Position numbers and translations under genes: made by a program. Source: an uncultured Eubacteriaceae bacterium (GTDB lineage: Bacteria > Bacillota > Clostridia > Lachnospirales > CAG-274). From it: a stretch of 60,612 nucleotides of DNA. Below are positions 1-9,171 of this stretch, in pieces. Location: contig CAMVJD010000015.1 of NCBI GenBank assembly GCA_947167715.1, positions 1 through 60,612 of the forward strand, given 5' to 3'. How positions within the stretch are numbered: position 1 is the stretch's first letter; every line of letters begins with the position of its first letter. Under the pieces are notes generated by a model. That model was not told the origin of the DNA and did no database searches. It worked only from the letters and a program-made list of their open reading frames with translations.

Positions 1-18
1 TTGTTAAGTTTGTGTTAA

Positions 19-41
19 TTGTCAACCACACCAGTTGACAA
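19..41. promoter_or_regulatory. Perfect inverted repeat over a likely -35 box
   Basis: TTGTCAAC, a 7-base spacer, then GTTGACAA form a perfect 8-bp dyad. Read on the minus strand, the left arm contains a consensus TTGACA -35 hexamer at 20-25, facing left out of the window. The matching -10 box would lie beyond base 1. A dyad over a -35 box is the usual layout of a repressor site, but the regulated gene is not visible, so this is an inference from layout. Confidence 0.4.
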
Positions 42-55
42 AGAACCTAAAAAAA

Positions 56-75
56 CCGCGGTTTTCACACCGCGG
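56..75 (-). terminator. Rho-independent terminator after pilT
   Basis: Two copies of the self-complementary CCGCGG enclose an 8-base loop. On the minus strand the hairpin is followed by seven T (complement of the A-run at 49-55), only eight bases past the pilT stop. A T-run at 77-86 on the plus strand means it could also stop transcription arriving from the left. It marks the 3' end of the pilus operon. Confidence 0.85.
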
Positions 76-83
76 CATTTTTT

Positions 84-1151
84 TTATTTGTTTAAAAGGT
101 ATTTCTTGAATGCTTCCATATCAATACAGTTGGAAAGAGCAGTCTTTTGAGTGATCTTACCCTCTTTAACAAGTGTTGCAAGGTGGAAGTCAAGTGTTTG
201 CATACCTGCGGACTGGCTGGTCTGCATTGTAGAGTTGATCTGGTGAGTTTTATCCTCACGGATCATATTTCTGATAGCATCGTTTACTACAAGAACCTCA
301 AGTGCAGCCATACGTCCCTTACCCGAAGCAAGCGGAACAAGACGCTGTGTAACAACGCCCTCCAAAACCATAGCAAGCTGTGTTCTAACCTGCTGTCTTG
401 CGTGCGGCGGGAAGGAGTCGATAACACGGTTGATGGTAGAAGCAGCACCGATAGTATGCAGTGTCGAGAATACCAAGTGACCTGTTTCGGCAGCGGTAAG
501 GGCAACCGAAATAGTCTCGTTATCACGCATTTCACCTACGAGGATAACATCGGGGTCCTCACGCAGAGAACCACGAAGCGCATTCTCGAATGAAAGCGTA
601 TCTGTACCTACTTCACGCTGGTTAACAATGCAAAGCTGATGATTGTGAACGTACTCGATAGGGTCCTCGATAGTGATGATATGCTCACGTCTTGTACGGT
701 TTACCTGGTTGATAATAGCCGCAAGCGTGGTAGATTTACCGGAACCTGTAGGACCTGTAACAAGTACCAGACCCTTTTTAAGGCCTGCAAAATGACGTGC
801 AACAGGCGGAAGACCCAACTCGTCAATAGTAAGTATCTTTGAGGGCAGGACACGGAATACACCGCCAAAGCAGCCCTTTTGCTTATAGATATTTGCTCTG
901 TAACGTGTTGATGTTTCATCCTCGTAAGCGAAGTCGATCTCACCCATGTTTTCAAGATATGAGATCTGGAAATCTGTCAGGATAGAAAACAGTATACTTT
1001 TTGTTTCATCGGGTGTCATTACGGGATAGTTTTCAATAGCCGTAAGTTCACCGTGTAAACGCATTTTGGGCTGAGTACCTACAGTAATATGCAAGTCACT
1101 GGCGCCCGAATCTCTCGCCTTTGCAAGTAAGTCGATCATAGCTTCAATCAT
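84..1151 (-). CDS. pilT: Type IV pilus retraction ATPase PilT
   Basis: Hexameric cytoplasmic ATPase that powers pilus retraction and so twitching motility. The 355 residues match the normal PilT length. Visible are Walker A GPTGSGKST at residues 133-141, the Asp box around IEDPIEY (161-167), the Walker B stretch DVILVGEM at 201-208 and the His box STLHT at 229-233. There is no MshEN domain and no zinc motif, which separates it from the PilB protein encoded just upstream. The start at 1151 has a GGGGGG ribosome binding site nine bases away; Met5 is a weaker alternative. It is the last gene of the operon and is followed at once by a terminator. A retraction motor argues for dynamic type IV pili rather than a secretion-only pseudopilus. 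Confidence 0.95.
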   Translation of the reverse strand: MIEAMIDLLAKARDSGASDLHITVGTQPKMRLHGELTAIENYPVMTPDETKSILFSILTDFQISYLENMGEIDFAYEDETSTRYRANIYKQKGCFGGVFRVLPSKILTIDELGLPPVARHFAGLKKGLVLVTGPTGSGKSTTLAAIINQVNRTRREHIITIEDPIEYVHNHQLCIVNQREVGTDTLSFENALRGSLREDPDVILVGEMRDNETISVALTAAETGHLVFSTLHTIGAASTINRVIDSFPPHARQQVRTQLAMVLEGVVTQRLVPLASGKGRMAALEVLVVNDAIRNMIREDKTHQINSTMQTSQSAGMQTLDFHLATLVKEGKITQKTALSNCIDMEAFKKYLLNK

Positions 1152-1172
1152 TGGTTTATACCCCCCTAAATA

Positions 1173-2888
1173 TTATACGGAATATGTTGCTCTGACAAGC
1201 TCATCCACGGATGTCTTGCCGCTTAAAACGTGCGCCTTGCAGTCCTCGCGCAGCGTTACCATACCCTCTTTTATAGCAGCCTCTTTAATTAGGGCCGCAT
1301 CTTCGTTTCTGTTTATCATAGACTTAATTTTACCCGAAACAACGAATACCTCATGTATACCCATACGTCCTTTATAACCGGTATTACCGCATTCGGGACA
1401 GCCTACAGCCCTATAAAGCTCAACATCCTCTTTTAATTCAAGGAATTCTCTTTCTGCCTCATCGGGAACATATTTTTCTTTACAATGTACGCACAGTTTC
1501 TTAACAAGACGCTGTGCTATAACGCCTACTGTTGAGTCGGCAACCATGTAAGGCTCGATACCCATATCTACCAGACGTCCAACAGCACCAACGGCGTCGT
1601 TGGTATGGATAGTTGAAAGCACAACGTGACCTGTGATAGCGGCCTTAACGGCTATCTGTGCAGTCTCGTCATCACGGATCTCACCTATCATGATAACGTC
1701 GGGGTCCTGACGAAGGATAGAACGAAGCGCAGCGGCAAATGTCATACCTGCCTTTGCGTTAACCTGTACCTGGTTAAGACCGTCAAGCTTATACTCAACG
1801 GGGTCCTCAACTGTAACTGTATTGATGGTGGCATCATTGACCTCGGACAAAACGGAATACAATGTTGTTGATTTACCGGAACCTGTGGGGCCGCAAACCA
1901 AAATAATACCGTTGGGAGATTTTATCATACTCTTAAAGAACTTAAGGTTTGTTTCACTCATACCCAGCTGTTCAATAGAAAGTACGGTACCGATACCACC
2001 CAAAACTCTGATAACTATCTTTTCACCGTAAACGGTAGGAAGTGCAGATACACGCAGATCGACCTGGCGGCCTTCCATTTTGTACTCGATACGGCCGTCC
2101 TGAGGAATACGCTTTTCGGCGATATCCATACCGGACATAATTTTAATACGCGCGGAGAGGTTGCCGTGAGCGGCTGCCTTTATCTCCATTTTTTCGACCA
2201 TCTGGCCGTCTATTCTCATTCGTATACGGGTAACGTCCTTCTGCGGCTCAATATGGATATCGGATGTACCTGTCTTGATAGCCGTTTCAATAACGTTGTT
2301 AACAAACTTAACGATGGGTGCGTTGTCGATCTCACTTTTAAGCTGATCGCCAAGATCCATCTGCTCCATTTCGGCCTCGTCAAATTCGGCAAACTCCTGG
2401 TTAACACTTTCGGAGGCTTCATCGGATTCCTCACCCGAATACCATTGGGGAATATGTGTTTCAATATCCTCCTGGGTAGCAAGTACAAACTTTACCGGCT
2501 TACCCGATTTAACACGGATATCATCCGAAAGGAAGAAGTTCATGGGGTCAACCGTTGCGACCACGATGCCCTTTTCCGTTAAATCTATCGGCAAAACGGT
2601 ATGCTTTTCACAATAGTCCATTTTCAGCAAAGCCGTTGCTTCTTTATTTGGTTCAAGCTTGCCGATCTCTACATAATCAACCTTTAAACGACCTGCAAGG
2701 ATACGCATAAGGTCTCTTTCTTGTATGTAGCCAAGTTCAATAAGCGTATCGCCTAATTTTTTGCCCTTTTGCTTTTGGATCTTAAGGGCGTATTCCAACT
2801 GGTCAACGGATATAAGACCATTCATAAGCAAAAGCTTACCTATAGGAATATTTTTCTGTCCCTGTGGTCCGCCCATTGGCATTCCCAT
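1173..2888 (-). CDS. pilB: Type IV pilus assembly ATPase PilB (GspE family)
   Basis: Cytoplasmic hexameric ATPase that drives pilus extension together with the platform protein PilC. In numbering that begins three residues before the chosen start, there is an N-terminal MshEN (GspE N) domain at about 17-150, a short acidic linker at 155-185, Walker A GPTGSGKST at 336-344, Walker B VIMIGEIRD near 401-409, the His box STIHT at 428-432, and a zinc site from CVHC (469-472) and CPEC (500-503). ATG at 2888 is preferred over GTG at 2897 because AGGAAGTGAT lies directly upstream and would overlap the GTG. MshEN domains in other PilB proteins bind cyclic-di-GMP; whether this one does cannot be seen. 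The gene sits between a hairpin after the large pilin-like gene and pilT. Confidence 0.94.
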   Translation of the reverse strand: MGMPMGGPQGQKNIPIGKLLLMNGLISVDQLEYALKIQKQKGKKLGDTLIELGYIQERDLMRILAGRLKVDYVEIGKLEPNKEATALLKMDYCEKHTVLPIDLTEKGIVVATVDPMNFFLSDDIRVKSGKPVKFVLATQEDIETHIPQWYSGEESDEASESVNQEFAEFDEAEMEQMDLGDQLKSEIDNAPIVKFVNNVIETAIKTGTSDIHIEPQKDVTRIRMRIDGQMVEKMEIKAAAHGNLSARIKIMSGMDIAEKRIPQDGRIEYKMEGRQVDLRVSALPTVYGEKIVIRVLGGIGTVLSIEQLGMSETNLKFFKSMIKSPNGIILVCGPTGSGKSTTLYSVLSEVNDATINTVTVEDPVEYKLDGLNQVQVNAKAGMTFAAALRSILRQDPDVIMIGEIRDDETAQIAVKAAITGHVVLSTIHTNDAVGAVGRLVDMGIEPYMVADSTVGVIAQRLVKKLCVHCKEKYVPDEAEREFLELKEDVELYRAVGCPECGNTGYKGRMGIHEVFVVSGKIKSMINRNEDAALIKEAAIKEGMVTLREDCKAHVLSGKTSVDELVRATYSV

Positions 2889-2919
2889 AAAAATCACTTC
2901 CTGTTTTATTTTAGTTTTA

Positions 2920-2941
2920 GGGGCGCTCGCAAGAACGCCCC
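2920..2941 (-). other. Intercistronic hairpin between pilin-like gene and pilB
   Basis: GGGGCG and CGCCCC form a 6-bp GC stem that extends by three weaker pairs around a 4-base loop. It lies in the 67-base gap between the 812-residue pilin-like gene and pilB. No T-run follows on the minus strand, so it is not a full terminator. A transcript-stabilising or processing hairpin that sets the ratio of pilins to ATPases is a reasonable inference. Confidence 0.5.
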
Positions 2942-2955
2942 GTTAGTTATTTTTT

Positions 2956-5394
2956 TTAATTTACCGATATACTATCGCCTGAAATATAAATATTTTTGCC
3001 GACAAGCTGGTCATAAGTGTAAGTACCCTCAACAAGTGTACTGTTCCAGGAACTCTTGGCCCTAACAGTAACCTGCTGACCGGACTTTAAGCTAAATGGC
3101 AGGCTTGTAAGCGGATTACCGTAGTTCACGCCGGGTATAACGTATTCAACACCGGCATAGGCTTCGCCTGATTGTAATTTGCTGAATCCGGGTGAAGTAT
3201 CAACACTTATATTTACACTTATAGAAGAATCCACCATAAAGTTAGACGGCTTTGTTGTTGATACGGTAGTACCCTGTATCCAAAGGTCCGTAACACCGCT
3301 CAAGCTTTCGGCTGTTGCAGTAAAAGGCGTACCTACTGTCCAATCCTTATTGCCCAAATCAGGCAGGAACTCTATTTTAAGGCCTAAATTAGTGTCAACA
3401 AATACCGTTGTATCTGCCGATGTACCCGAACCGCCGTTTACCTTATAGCCATGTATATCATGACCGCCCGAATTAACAATATTAATAGTATCAAAATGTA
3501 TAGTTACCTTTGCATCCGCAGCCTTTTTGATCTTATATGTAAAGTCATTTATCCTTGTTACCTCATTTGCAGGGGCAACATCATTTGCTGCGGTACCGCT
3601 TATAATAACAGTTGTACCCGATACATTTCCCGCACTTGGCTCGATAGGTTCAACGCCAAGATCAATTGAGCCCTCATACTCATCACCCTTAATTATCATA
3701 GATGATGCCTTTAATATAAGGTTACACTTGATTTGTACGGTCGTATCGTCTATTCTTGTTTCGGTGGAATTCTCTGCACTAATAACTACAGAGCCCTTAT
3801 CCCTTATCATCCAGTTGGTAGGCTGAGTAAGAGATATATTTGTACCTTGTACATATATTATGGCATTATCCGTAATGTCATCATATGCAAACTTTTGTGT
3901 ATTCTTTACGCTGTTATAAGAGCTTACCGAATATACCGTAAGGTTTTCACCGGGCTGAACGGTAATATTTTTACTTTCCGCACCGCCGGAATTGTTATAC
4001 GGAACAGACTCGGTACCTGCAGCCACAAGGCCTATCTTTTCGCCGCCGTTATATTCATAATTCTTTGTATCCGCAAGTACTGTAATATTCTTGGGCATAG
4101 GTGTCGCAATATAGGGGCAGTAGAATACTATCTCTATTGTTTTGCTTGAATTAGCATCAATAGCGGTAGTACCGGTAAACTTATACTTTTTGCTTTCTAT
4201 TTTTACCGGTGTACATTCGGTCGTTTCGACACTTGTTGCGGGATATGCAAGACCCAGTACCTTTTCTTCCGTTTCCCAAGCCTTATCCTGTGCAATACTG
4301 TTGGGGTTTGTTACCGTTACTGTGACCTTGTATTTTTGGTCGCCGTTATCAAGCGTATCCGTCAGCGATGCATCGCTTACGGATGTAGTATAATCCATCA
4401 TAACGGGTGCGCATATAACCGTCACATCGTACTGATGTACGGCACCGGCAGCAAGCGTTAAGTTTGCACCGTTTACAATAATACTGTGATCATCCTTTTT
4501 GGTACCGTTTACAACGCTGTCTATCGGGTCGGTGCAAACGGATACGGGTATGGTAAGATTCCATTTACCCTTCTTTTCCTCCGTATTGTTGTTTTTAACA
4601 CTTACGGTATAGGTAACTGTAGTAGCGCCCGTTCCCGAGTCGGTAGTTGCACCCTTTGAAACATATGTACAATCAAAGTCCACATTGTCCGCAGTAGGTG
4701 TTTCCGGAGTTTCCGCAGGACCTTCAAGTGATGCACCATCGGGAAGCTGGAACCTTACGCACCTTGTCTGCGGATAAGTAAGGTCTGCCTGTACCTTTAC
4801 GACCTCCGTATTATGGAAGGTCATTACGGTAGACATACTGTATTTTGTACCCGTAGACGAAAGCTTTGAAAGCAGAGTCGAATTAAAATTATTTGTATCC
4901 GTTTCGACAAAATCCGCACATGCAGGGTCGGCAGCATTATAAGGTATAGTACAAAGACTTATATGAAGACCCTTATAATCGCCGGTCAAAAGCGGACTGT
5001 CCTTAACAAAGGATACATAAACCTTGTTAAACTTAAGTTCGTTTACGGTATTTAATGATTCTTCCTTCCAGGTCGAGCCGCCGCCTATCTGATACTTTGT
5101 TGTTATGCCGCCGCCGGGACCGCAGTAAAGATAATAATATCCGTTTTCGGGGGTCTTGTATGCATCGCTTGCCACTACTTCAACATAAGTAGCATTTGCA
5201 AGACGTCCCCTTACAAGCTGCATAGTCGTATCGCAGGCATTTTGTCTTTTGGCATAATCATTATATTTGTTGCTCATTATTGTACTGGAATTAAGGAAGT
5301 TATAAATAGCACCCATAACGATAACCATTATCATTACGGAAACCAATAATTCCAAAAGGGTGAAGCCTTTATTATCTTTTAAAATTTTACGCAT
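2956..5394 (-). CDS. Very large prepilin-like protein with repeated beta-rich C-terminal modules
   Basis: A class III prepilin signal is clear: a short basic leader ending in Gly10, then FTLLE with Glu at mature position 5, and a hydrophobic helix to about residue 33. A pilin-like head runs to about 215. A Pro/Thr linker (225-235) leads to two related Ig-like modules (about 237-330 and 331-427), each with a TYTVSV or KYKVTVTVTN strand and Cys near its ends. Then comes a repetitive tail: an element seen as IYVQGTNISLTQPTNWM (513-529) recurs as LWIQGTTVSTTKPSNFM (704-720) and in shortened form at the C-terminus. At 812 residues it is four to five times a normal pilin. Position next to PilX- and PilV-like genes suggests a PilW-like minor pilin; the tail suggests a tip adhesin. 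Function is inferred. A GGGAGGGG ribosome binding site supports this start. Confidence 0.8.
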   Translation of the reverse strand: MRKILKDNKGFTLLELLVSVMIMVIVMGAIYNFLNSSTIMSNKYNDYAKRQNACDTTMQLVRGRLANATYVEVVASDAYKTPENGYYYLYCGPGGGITTKYQIGGGSTWKEESLNTVNELKFNKVYVSFVKDSPLLTGDYKGLHISLCTIPYNAADPACADFVETDTNNFNSTLLSKLSSTGTKYSMSTVMTFHNTEVVKVQADLTYPQTRCVRFQLPDGASLEGPAETPETPTADNVDFDCTYVSKGATTDSGTGATTVTYTVSVKNNNTEEKKGKWNLTIPVSVCTDPIDSVVNGTKKDDHSIIVNGANLTLAAGAVHQYDVTVICAPVMMDYTTSVSDASLTDTLDNGDQKYKVTVTVTNPNSIAQDKAWETEEKVLGLAYPATSVETTECTPVKIESKKYKFTGTTAIDANSSKTIEIVFYCPYIATPMPKNITVLADTKNYEYNGGEKIGLVAAGTESVPYNNSGGAESKNITVQPGENLTVYSVSSYNSVKNTQKFAYDDITDNAIIYVQGTNISLTQPTNWMIRDKGSVVISAENSTETRIDDTTVQIKCNLILKASSMIIKGDEYEGSIDLGVEPIEPSAGNVSGTTVIISGTAANDVAPANEVTRINDFTYKIKKAADAKVTIHFDTINIVNSGGHDIHGYKVNGGSGTSADTTVFVDTNLGLKIEFLPDLGNKDWTVGTPFTATAESLSGVTDLWIQGTTVSTTKPSNFMVDSSISVNISVDTSPGFSKLQSGEAYAGVEYVIPGVNYGNPLTSLPFSLKSGQQVTVRAKSSWNSTLVEGTYTYDQLVGKNIYISGDSISVN

Positions 5395-5407
5395 TTTTGC
5401 CCCTCCC

Positions 5408-5758
5408 TTATTTTCTTACATAAACAGCATAGTTGTAATTTTCGCCCTTTTCGGCAAACTGATAACAATCTATGGATGTTGTGTTGCCACCTATTTTTAA
5501 TGATATAGACTTTGTGGGCTGGCTGCTGTAAAGCTCGTTTCCTTCGCTGTCCTTTACCGCAAATTGGTTGTGGGTCTTTTCATCCACTTTGCCTACGCGT
5601 TCTTCCCTTACGGTGCTTCTGTCTGCGTTGCGCGTAACAGCCGAGCCTGCGCCGACAGCTGCAGATGCAAAACCGGAAACCACGATAGTAACCAATACAA
5701 CAGCGATCAAAAGCTCAATAAGCGATAAGCCCGATTGATCCTTTAATAATTTTATCAT
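5408..5758 (-). CDS. Minor prepilin-like protein (PilV/GspI-like)
   Basis: A small prepilin of 116 residues. The leader MIKLLKDQSG is followed by LSLIELL, giving the cleavage Gly10 and the conserved Glu at mature position 5, then a membrane helix to about residue 32. Position +1 is Leu rather than the usual Phe, which many minor pilins tolerate. The chosen ATG at 5758 lies six bases from a GGAGGA ribosome binding site; an upstream in-frame start nine codons earlier would add a Cys-rich stub that breaks the leader pattern, so it is rejected. The gene begins just after the stop of the 683-residue gene and was probably translated with it. The exact minor-pilin class is uncertain. Confidence 0.8.
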   Translation of the reverse strand: MIKLLKDQSGLSLIELLIAVVLVTIVVSGFASAAVGAGSAVTRNADRSTVREERVGKVDEKTHNQFAVKDSEGNELYSSQPTKSISLKIGGNTTSIDCYQFAEKGENYNYAVYVRK

Positions 5759-5781
5759 ATCGCATCCTCCTTTGCAGCAAA

Positions 5782-7833
5782 TCACGAACCGCCAAGATTG
5801 TATACGCCGTCAATTGCATCCGTATATTCCCACGGATTTTTATCCATGCCCACCACATCGTCAACATTATCGGGGTCATGATATTTAATGGCCGCACTAT
5901 CACTGTTTTGTCCATAATTAAAGTCCGAACATGTTATCATACCGTGTACGGAGGGATGGTTGCTTTGTGTTACCGGATCGTCCGGATCCTCCTTGATATA
6001 AGCCTTTATTAACGGACTTGATGAATCTTCGGGATCCTCATGCACCAAAGGATATGTCATACCGGCCAATCCCGATTCCGTATGGTTGATGGTAAGATAA
6101 GGTGTCAGCCAATATCCCGCAAAGCAGGTCTTGTTACCGTTATTGTAGAAGAAGCTGCCGTAGGTCGGAGCAGATGTTGTTGTGCTGCCCTCTTCCTGGA
6201 AAATATAAAGGTTAGGCACATACGAATATTCGCTGCAGCCTGTTTTAAGTGCGGGAACATTATAAGGCATAAACGGCCACTCGGCTTTAAGGTCTATATT
6301 TTTAACATTTTTGCTAAGGAATATTCTTATAAGGCCATTGTGTCCGTTATCGTCTACATAAAAGCAGCCATTGCCGTTGTTCGGGAAAGTAAAGTTTTCG
6401 CTGTCGATATAAATATCAACAGGTGTACCCGTAGACCTAAGCAATATTTTGTTGGTACCGTTAAAGAACGAAGCCAAATCAAATTTAAGCGTACAGCTTT
6501 GATCTACAACAAAGAATCCGCTTTCCGTAGGCAAGCTTGTGCCGCTTGTTACTACAGTACCCTTTGCACTATCGGGCACGGTGGTAACGGGTCTGCCCGT
6601 AGGCTGCGGAACATTCTTTGCAAGCTCATCCTGTAAGGTCGTTAACATTTCAGCAAGCTCCTTGTCAAGAACTATGTCGTAAGCCGCAGTTCCTGCCGAC
6701 TGGTTTGCCTGAACCGAATCTACATTGCCGTCATTTGACAGCACATCAATATTGCCGCGTGCATATAAAAGCTTTGCGGTAGACTGATTTGTATAGTAGC
6801 TGTAATAATTACCGTCATACTCTATATTGCCCTTGCAATATACATTTAAGCCCTTGCCGCCGTATATATAGCAGTTACCGCCTACATATATGGTGGATGT
6901 GGGAGCCGTAAACTGTACATCACCATATATATACAGGTCTCCGCAGCAATATACATTACCTTCTATATATAAATGTGTACCCGAATCACCGGCCTTGCCA
7001 AGAACCATATCTCCGCCGCTGAAAAGGTAACTACTTGTACCGTTAACGTAGTTATTACCGGAGCTTGTAAGCTTAAGGTCTCCGACAGTTTTTACGGGGC
7101 CGTTAAGTTTAACGCCCGATGTGCTTGAACCCACAAGGAATTCGTTACACCATATACCGTCTTTAATTATAACGCCGTGTTCAAGATTAACTGTGCCAAG
7201 GCTGTAAAGCTTGCCGTATTGACCGGTACTGGTCAATTTAAGGTTCATATTGCCTCTTGATGCAATAACATCGGATGCACCCTTCGCATTTGTCTGCGAG
7301 TAGGTGGAATTGTTACCGAGCAAAAGCATAAGACCGCTTACGCCCGCATCAAATGTCATGCTGTTGCCGTATGTAATAATGGCAGCCCTATCGACATCGG
7401 AGCCCTTCTTTTTCTTGGGCTTTTCCTCTTCCTCGGGTGCGCTGGCATACTGATAAAGCTGGAACTGATTATCGCCCTTTACACCGTAGCAGGTTATGGA
7501 ATAACGGTCGGTACCGTCTGTAAGCTTTTTGATAGTACCGTGGAACTCGCCGTAATCGGGTAATTGGCCGGAGAAATCCTTATTTGCGTATTTTGCCGCA
7601 AACTGGTCGGCATCAAGGGTATCTTTGTCCTTTTCCATTTCCGACTTAAGCAGCTGCATACCTGTACGAGCGTTAAGGTATGCCTGTTCGTTAATTGACA
7701 CGCTTGTATCTATTTTGGTGGATGTAGTGATATTTGATGTAAATGACGCTACCATCAGCACCGCTACAACCATTACAAGCATTGCAACGATCAAGGCATT
7801 ACCGCTGTTATCATTTACCAATTTTTTGAGCAT
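5782..7833 (-). CDS. PilX-like pilus assembly protein with large beta-solenoid-like region
   Basis: The N-terminus (SGNALIVAM, then a hydrophobic helix to about residue 30) is the PilX_N pattern: a pilin-like helix whose mature position 5 is not Glu. The 683 residues are much more than the roughly 150-200 of classical PilX. An acidic/lysine linker (EEEEKPKKKKG, about residues 135-145) separates the head from a long region with regularly spaced short strands such as YIEGNVYCCGDLYIYG and IYVGGNCYIYGGKG at about 285-345. This spacing resembles bactofilin or right-handed beta-solenoid folds, an inference from pattern only. In other bacteria PilX proteins act in cell-cell contact or prime pilus assembly. 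It sits between pilO and the small prepilin. Confidence 0.72.
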   Translation of the reverse strand: MLKKLVNDNSGNALIVAMLVMVVAVLMVASFTSNITTSTKIDTSVSINEQAYLNARTGMQLLKSEMEKDKDTLDADQFAAKYANKDFSGQLPDYGEFHGTIKKLTDGTDRYSITCYGVKGDNQFQLYQYASAPEEEEKPKKKKGSDVDRAAIITYGNSMTFDAGVSGLMLLLGNNSTYSQTNAKGASDVIASRGNMNLKLTSTGQYGKLYSLGTVNLEHGVIIKDGIWCNEFLVGSSTSGVKLNGPVKTVGDLKLTSSGNNYVNGTSSYLFSGGDMVLGKAGDSGTHLYIEGNVYCCGDLYIYGDVQFTAPTSTIYVGGNCYIYGGKGLNVYCKGNIEYDGNYYSYYTNQSTAKLLYARGNIDVLSNDGNVDSVQANQSAGTAAYDIVLDKELAEMLTTLQDELAKNVPQPTGRPVTTVPDSAKGTVVTSGTSLPTESGFFVVDQSCTLKFDLASFFNGTNKILLRSTGTPVDIYIDSENFTFPNNGNGCFYVDDNGHNGLIRIFLSKNVKNIDLKAEWPFMPYNVPALKTGCSEYSYVPNLYIFQEEGSTTTSAPTYGSFFYNNGNKTCFAGYWLTPYLTINHTESGLAGMTYPLVHEDPEDSSSPLIKAYIKEDPDDPVTQSNHPSVHGMITCSDFNYGQNSDSAAIKYHDPDNVDDVVGMDKNPWEYTDAIDGVYNLGGS

Positions 7834-7851
7834 AATATCCTCCCCTTTTAA

Positions 7852-8487
7852 TTATTTAAACAATGCTGTGTTACCTGCTGCCTGACCAAACTTATGATCA
7901 AATATCGTATCAGAGCCTTCCTCCTTGTCAGCTGAAAGAAAATCATAAGTTAAGCTGGACGACATTTTTGAAATATCCGAACCCGTAAAACTTAATGATG
8001 TAAGTATACTCGTTTTTTGAATATCCTCAATAGCCGCGATAAACTTTGTTATATCTGCGTATGAACCGTTGATGTTTAACGTAAAGGTATTGTCAAGTAT
8101 ACCCGTCTCGGTTTCGACACCCTCGGCAGATGCCATTCTGGGTGCCTGACCGATAGTGATATTATCAATGGCAATGTTGTGATCGCCTGCTTCCTTAACC
8201 ATAAAAGCATGAAGATTTTCGGGGTTTGCATTGGGGAAACCCGTCTTGAAAAGCTCTGCTTTTTCTACTGTTAAGGTCTCAATACTCTTTTTGTATGTAT
8301 CCTCCGAGTCAACGATCGCTTTCTTTTCATCATATTCGGTCTGTTCGGCAGCAATTTGTTCCCTGTTTTCCTTTATGCTGTTTTTCAGAGGATTGACACC
8401 GATGAAAAACATTAAATAGTATAACATAAAGTTAATAACTACAAGAATAAGTAAAATTTCTTTATTACCTAATTTGCTCATGATCAA
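7852..8487 (-). CDS. pilO: Type IV pilus inner-membrane alignment protein PilO
   Basis: Bitopic membrane protein of the PilMNO alignment complex linking the cytoplasmic platform to the envelope part of the pilus machine. One membrane helix (about residues 11-31) is followed by a coiled-coil stretch (about 35-85) and an alpha/beta domain with a repeated ferredoxin-like feel. The 211 residues are typical. TTG at 8487 is favoured over ATG at 8481: AAGGAGAG sits 5-8 bases from the TTG but about 12 from the ATG, and the TTG overlaps the pilN stop as TTGA, which points to translational coupling. Identification rests on topology and on the position after pilM and pilN, since PilO sequences diverge fast. 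Confidence 0.82.
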   Translation of the reverse strand: MIMSKLGNKEILLILVVINFMLYYLMFFIGVNPLKNSIKENREQIAAEQTEYDEKKAIVDSEDTYKKSIETLTVEKAELFKTGFPNANPENLHAFMVKEAGDHNIAIDNITIGQAPRMASAEGVETETGILDNTFTLNINGSYADITKFIAAIEDIQKTSILTSLSFTGSDISKMSSSLTYDFLSADKEEGSDTIFDHKFGQAAGNTALFK

Positions 8488-9161
8488 CTATTCTCTCCTT
8501 CCTCACCCTCTGCCGTTTCTTCCTCAACAGGAGCTTCTTCTTCTTCTTCTTCGGGCATCTCGCGTGATTTAAGCTTAACGGTAACGCTTGAGGTATACGC
8601 CTTATCGCCGCCTTTGCTTACACCCGTATAATTAACATCTTCAAAGTTTTTAATGTAGTAATCCGCTTCGCTTGTAGGATTGGGATTTTGTACCTGTGCA
8701 TTTCTGAGGCTGTTTACAAAATCGGCTATTGCAAGCTCGGATTCACCTGTACAGGAAAGAGAAACTGTGTCGCCGCTGTAAGTGAAAGAATCGATCTTTA
8801 CGCTTGTGGGTAAACATACGGCAATATTCTCAATATCTTGTGTTGTAAGTCTTGCCTGGGCATCAAACTCTGCAACCGACTGCTTGAATATATCAATATC
8901 CATCTGAAGCTGCTCTGACTGTGCCTTAAGTTCTTCAACACGCTTTAACGGCTCTTCAAGCTCGTCAATGCTCTTTTGAAGAGCAATTTTCTTAACTGCA
9001 AGTGCGCTGTTTATCAATATCATTAAACCAATAATACATGCGGCAATAACACCGAAAACAGCAAGACTCACCTTAAGCCATTTCTCAAAGTCTATCGCAA
9101 AACCGCTGGAGTCCTGACCGATAACCGAGAAAAAGTTAATATCACGTTTTAACATACTCAT
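8484..9161 (-). CDS. pilN: Type IV pilus inner-membrane protein PilN
   Basis: Partner of PilM and PilO. The N-terminus RDINFF resembles the conserved short cytoplasmic peptide by which PilN docks into a groove on PilM. A membrane helix covers about residues 29-53, then a coiled coil (60-105) and a periplasmic-type alpha/beta domain to about 200. The last 25 residues are almost all Glu (EEEEEEAPVEEE and similar), an acidic tail that is not part of the core fold. Length 225. The ribosome binding site AAGGTGAG precedes the ATG. The stop overlaps the pilO start. Confidence 0.85.
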   Translation of the reverse strand: MSMLKRDINFFSVIGQDSSGFAIDFEKWLKVSLAVFGVIAACIIGLMILINSALAVKKIALQKSIDELEEPLKRVEELKAQSEQLQMDIDIFKQSVAEFDAQARLTTQDIENIAVCLPTSVKIDSFTYSGDTVSLSCTGESELAIADFVNSLRNAQVQNPNPTSEADYYIKNFEDVNYTGVSKGGDKAYTSSVTVKLKSREMPEEEEEEAPVEEETAEGEEGENS

Positions 9162-9171
9162 AACTCTGACC

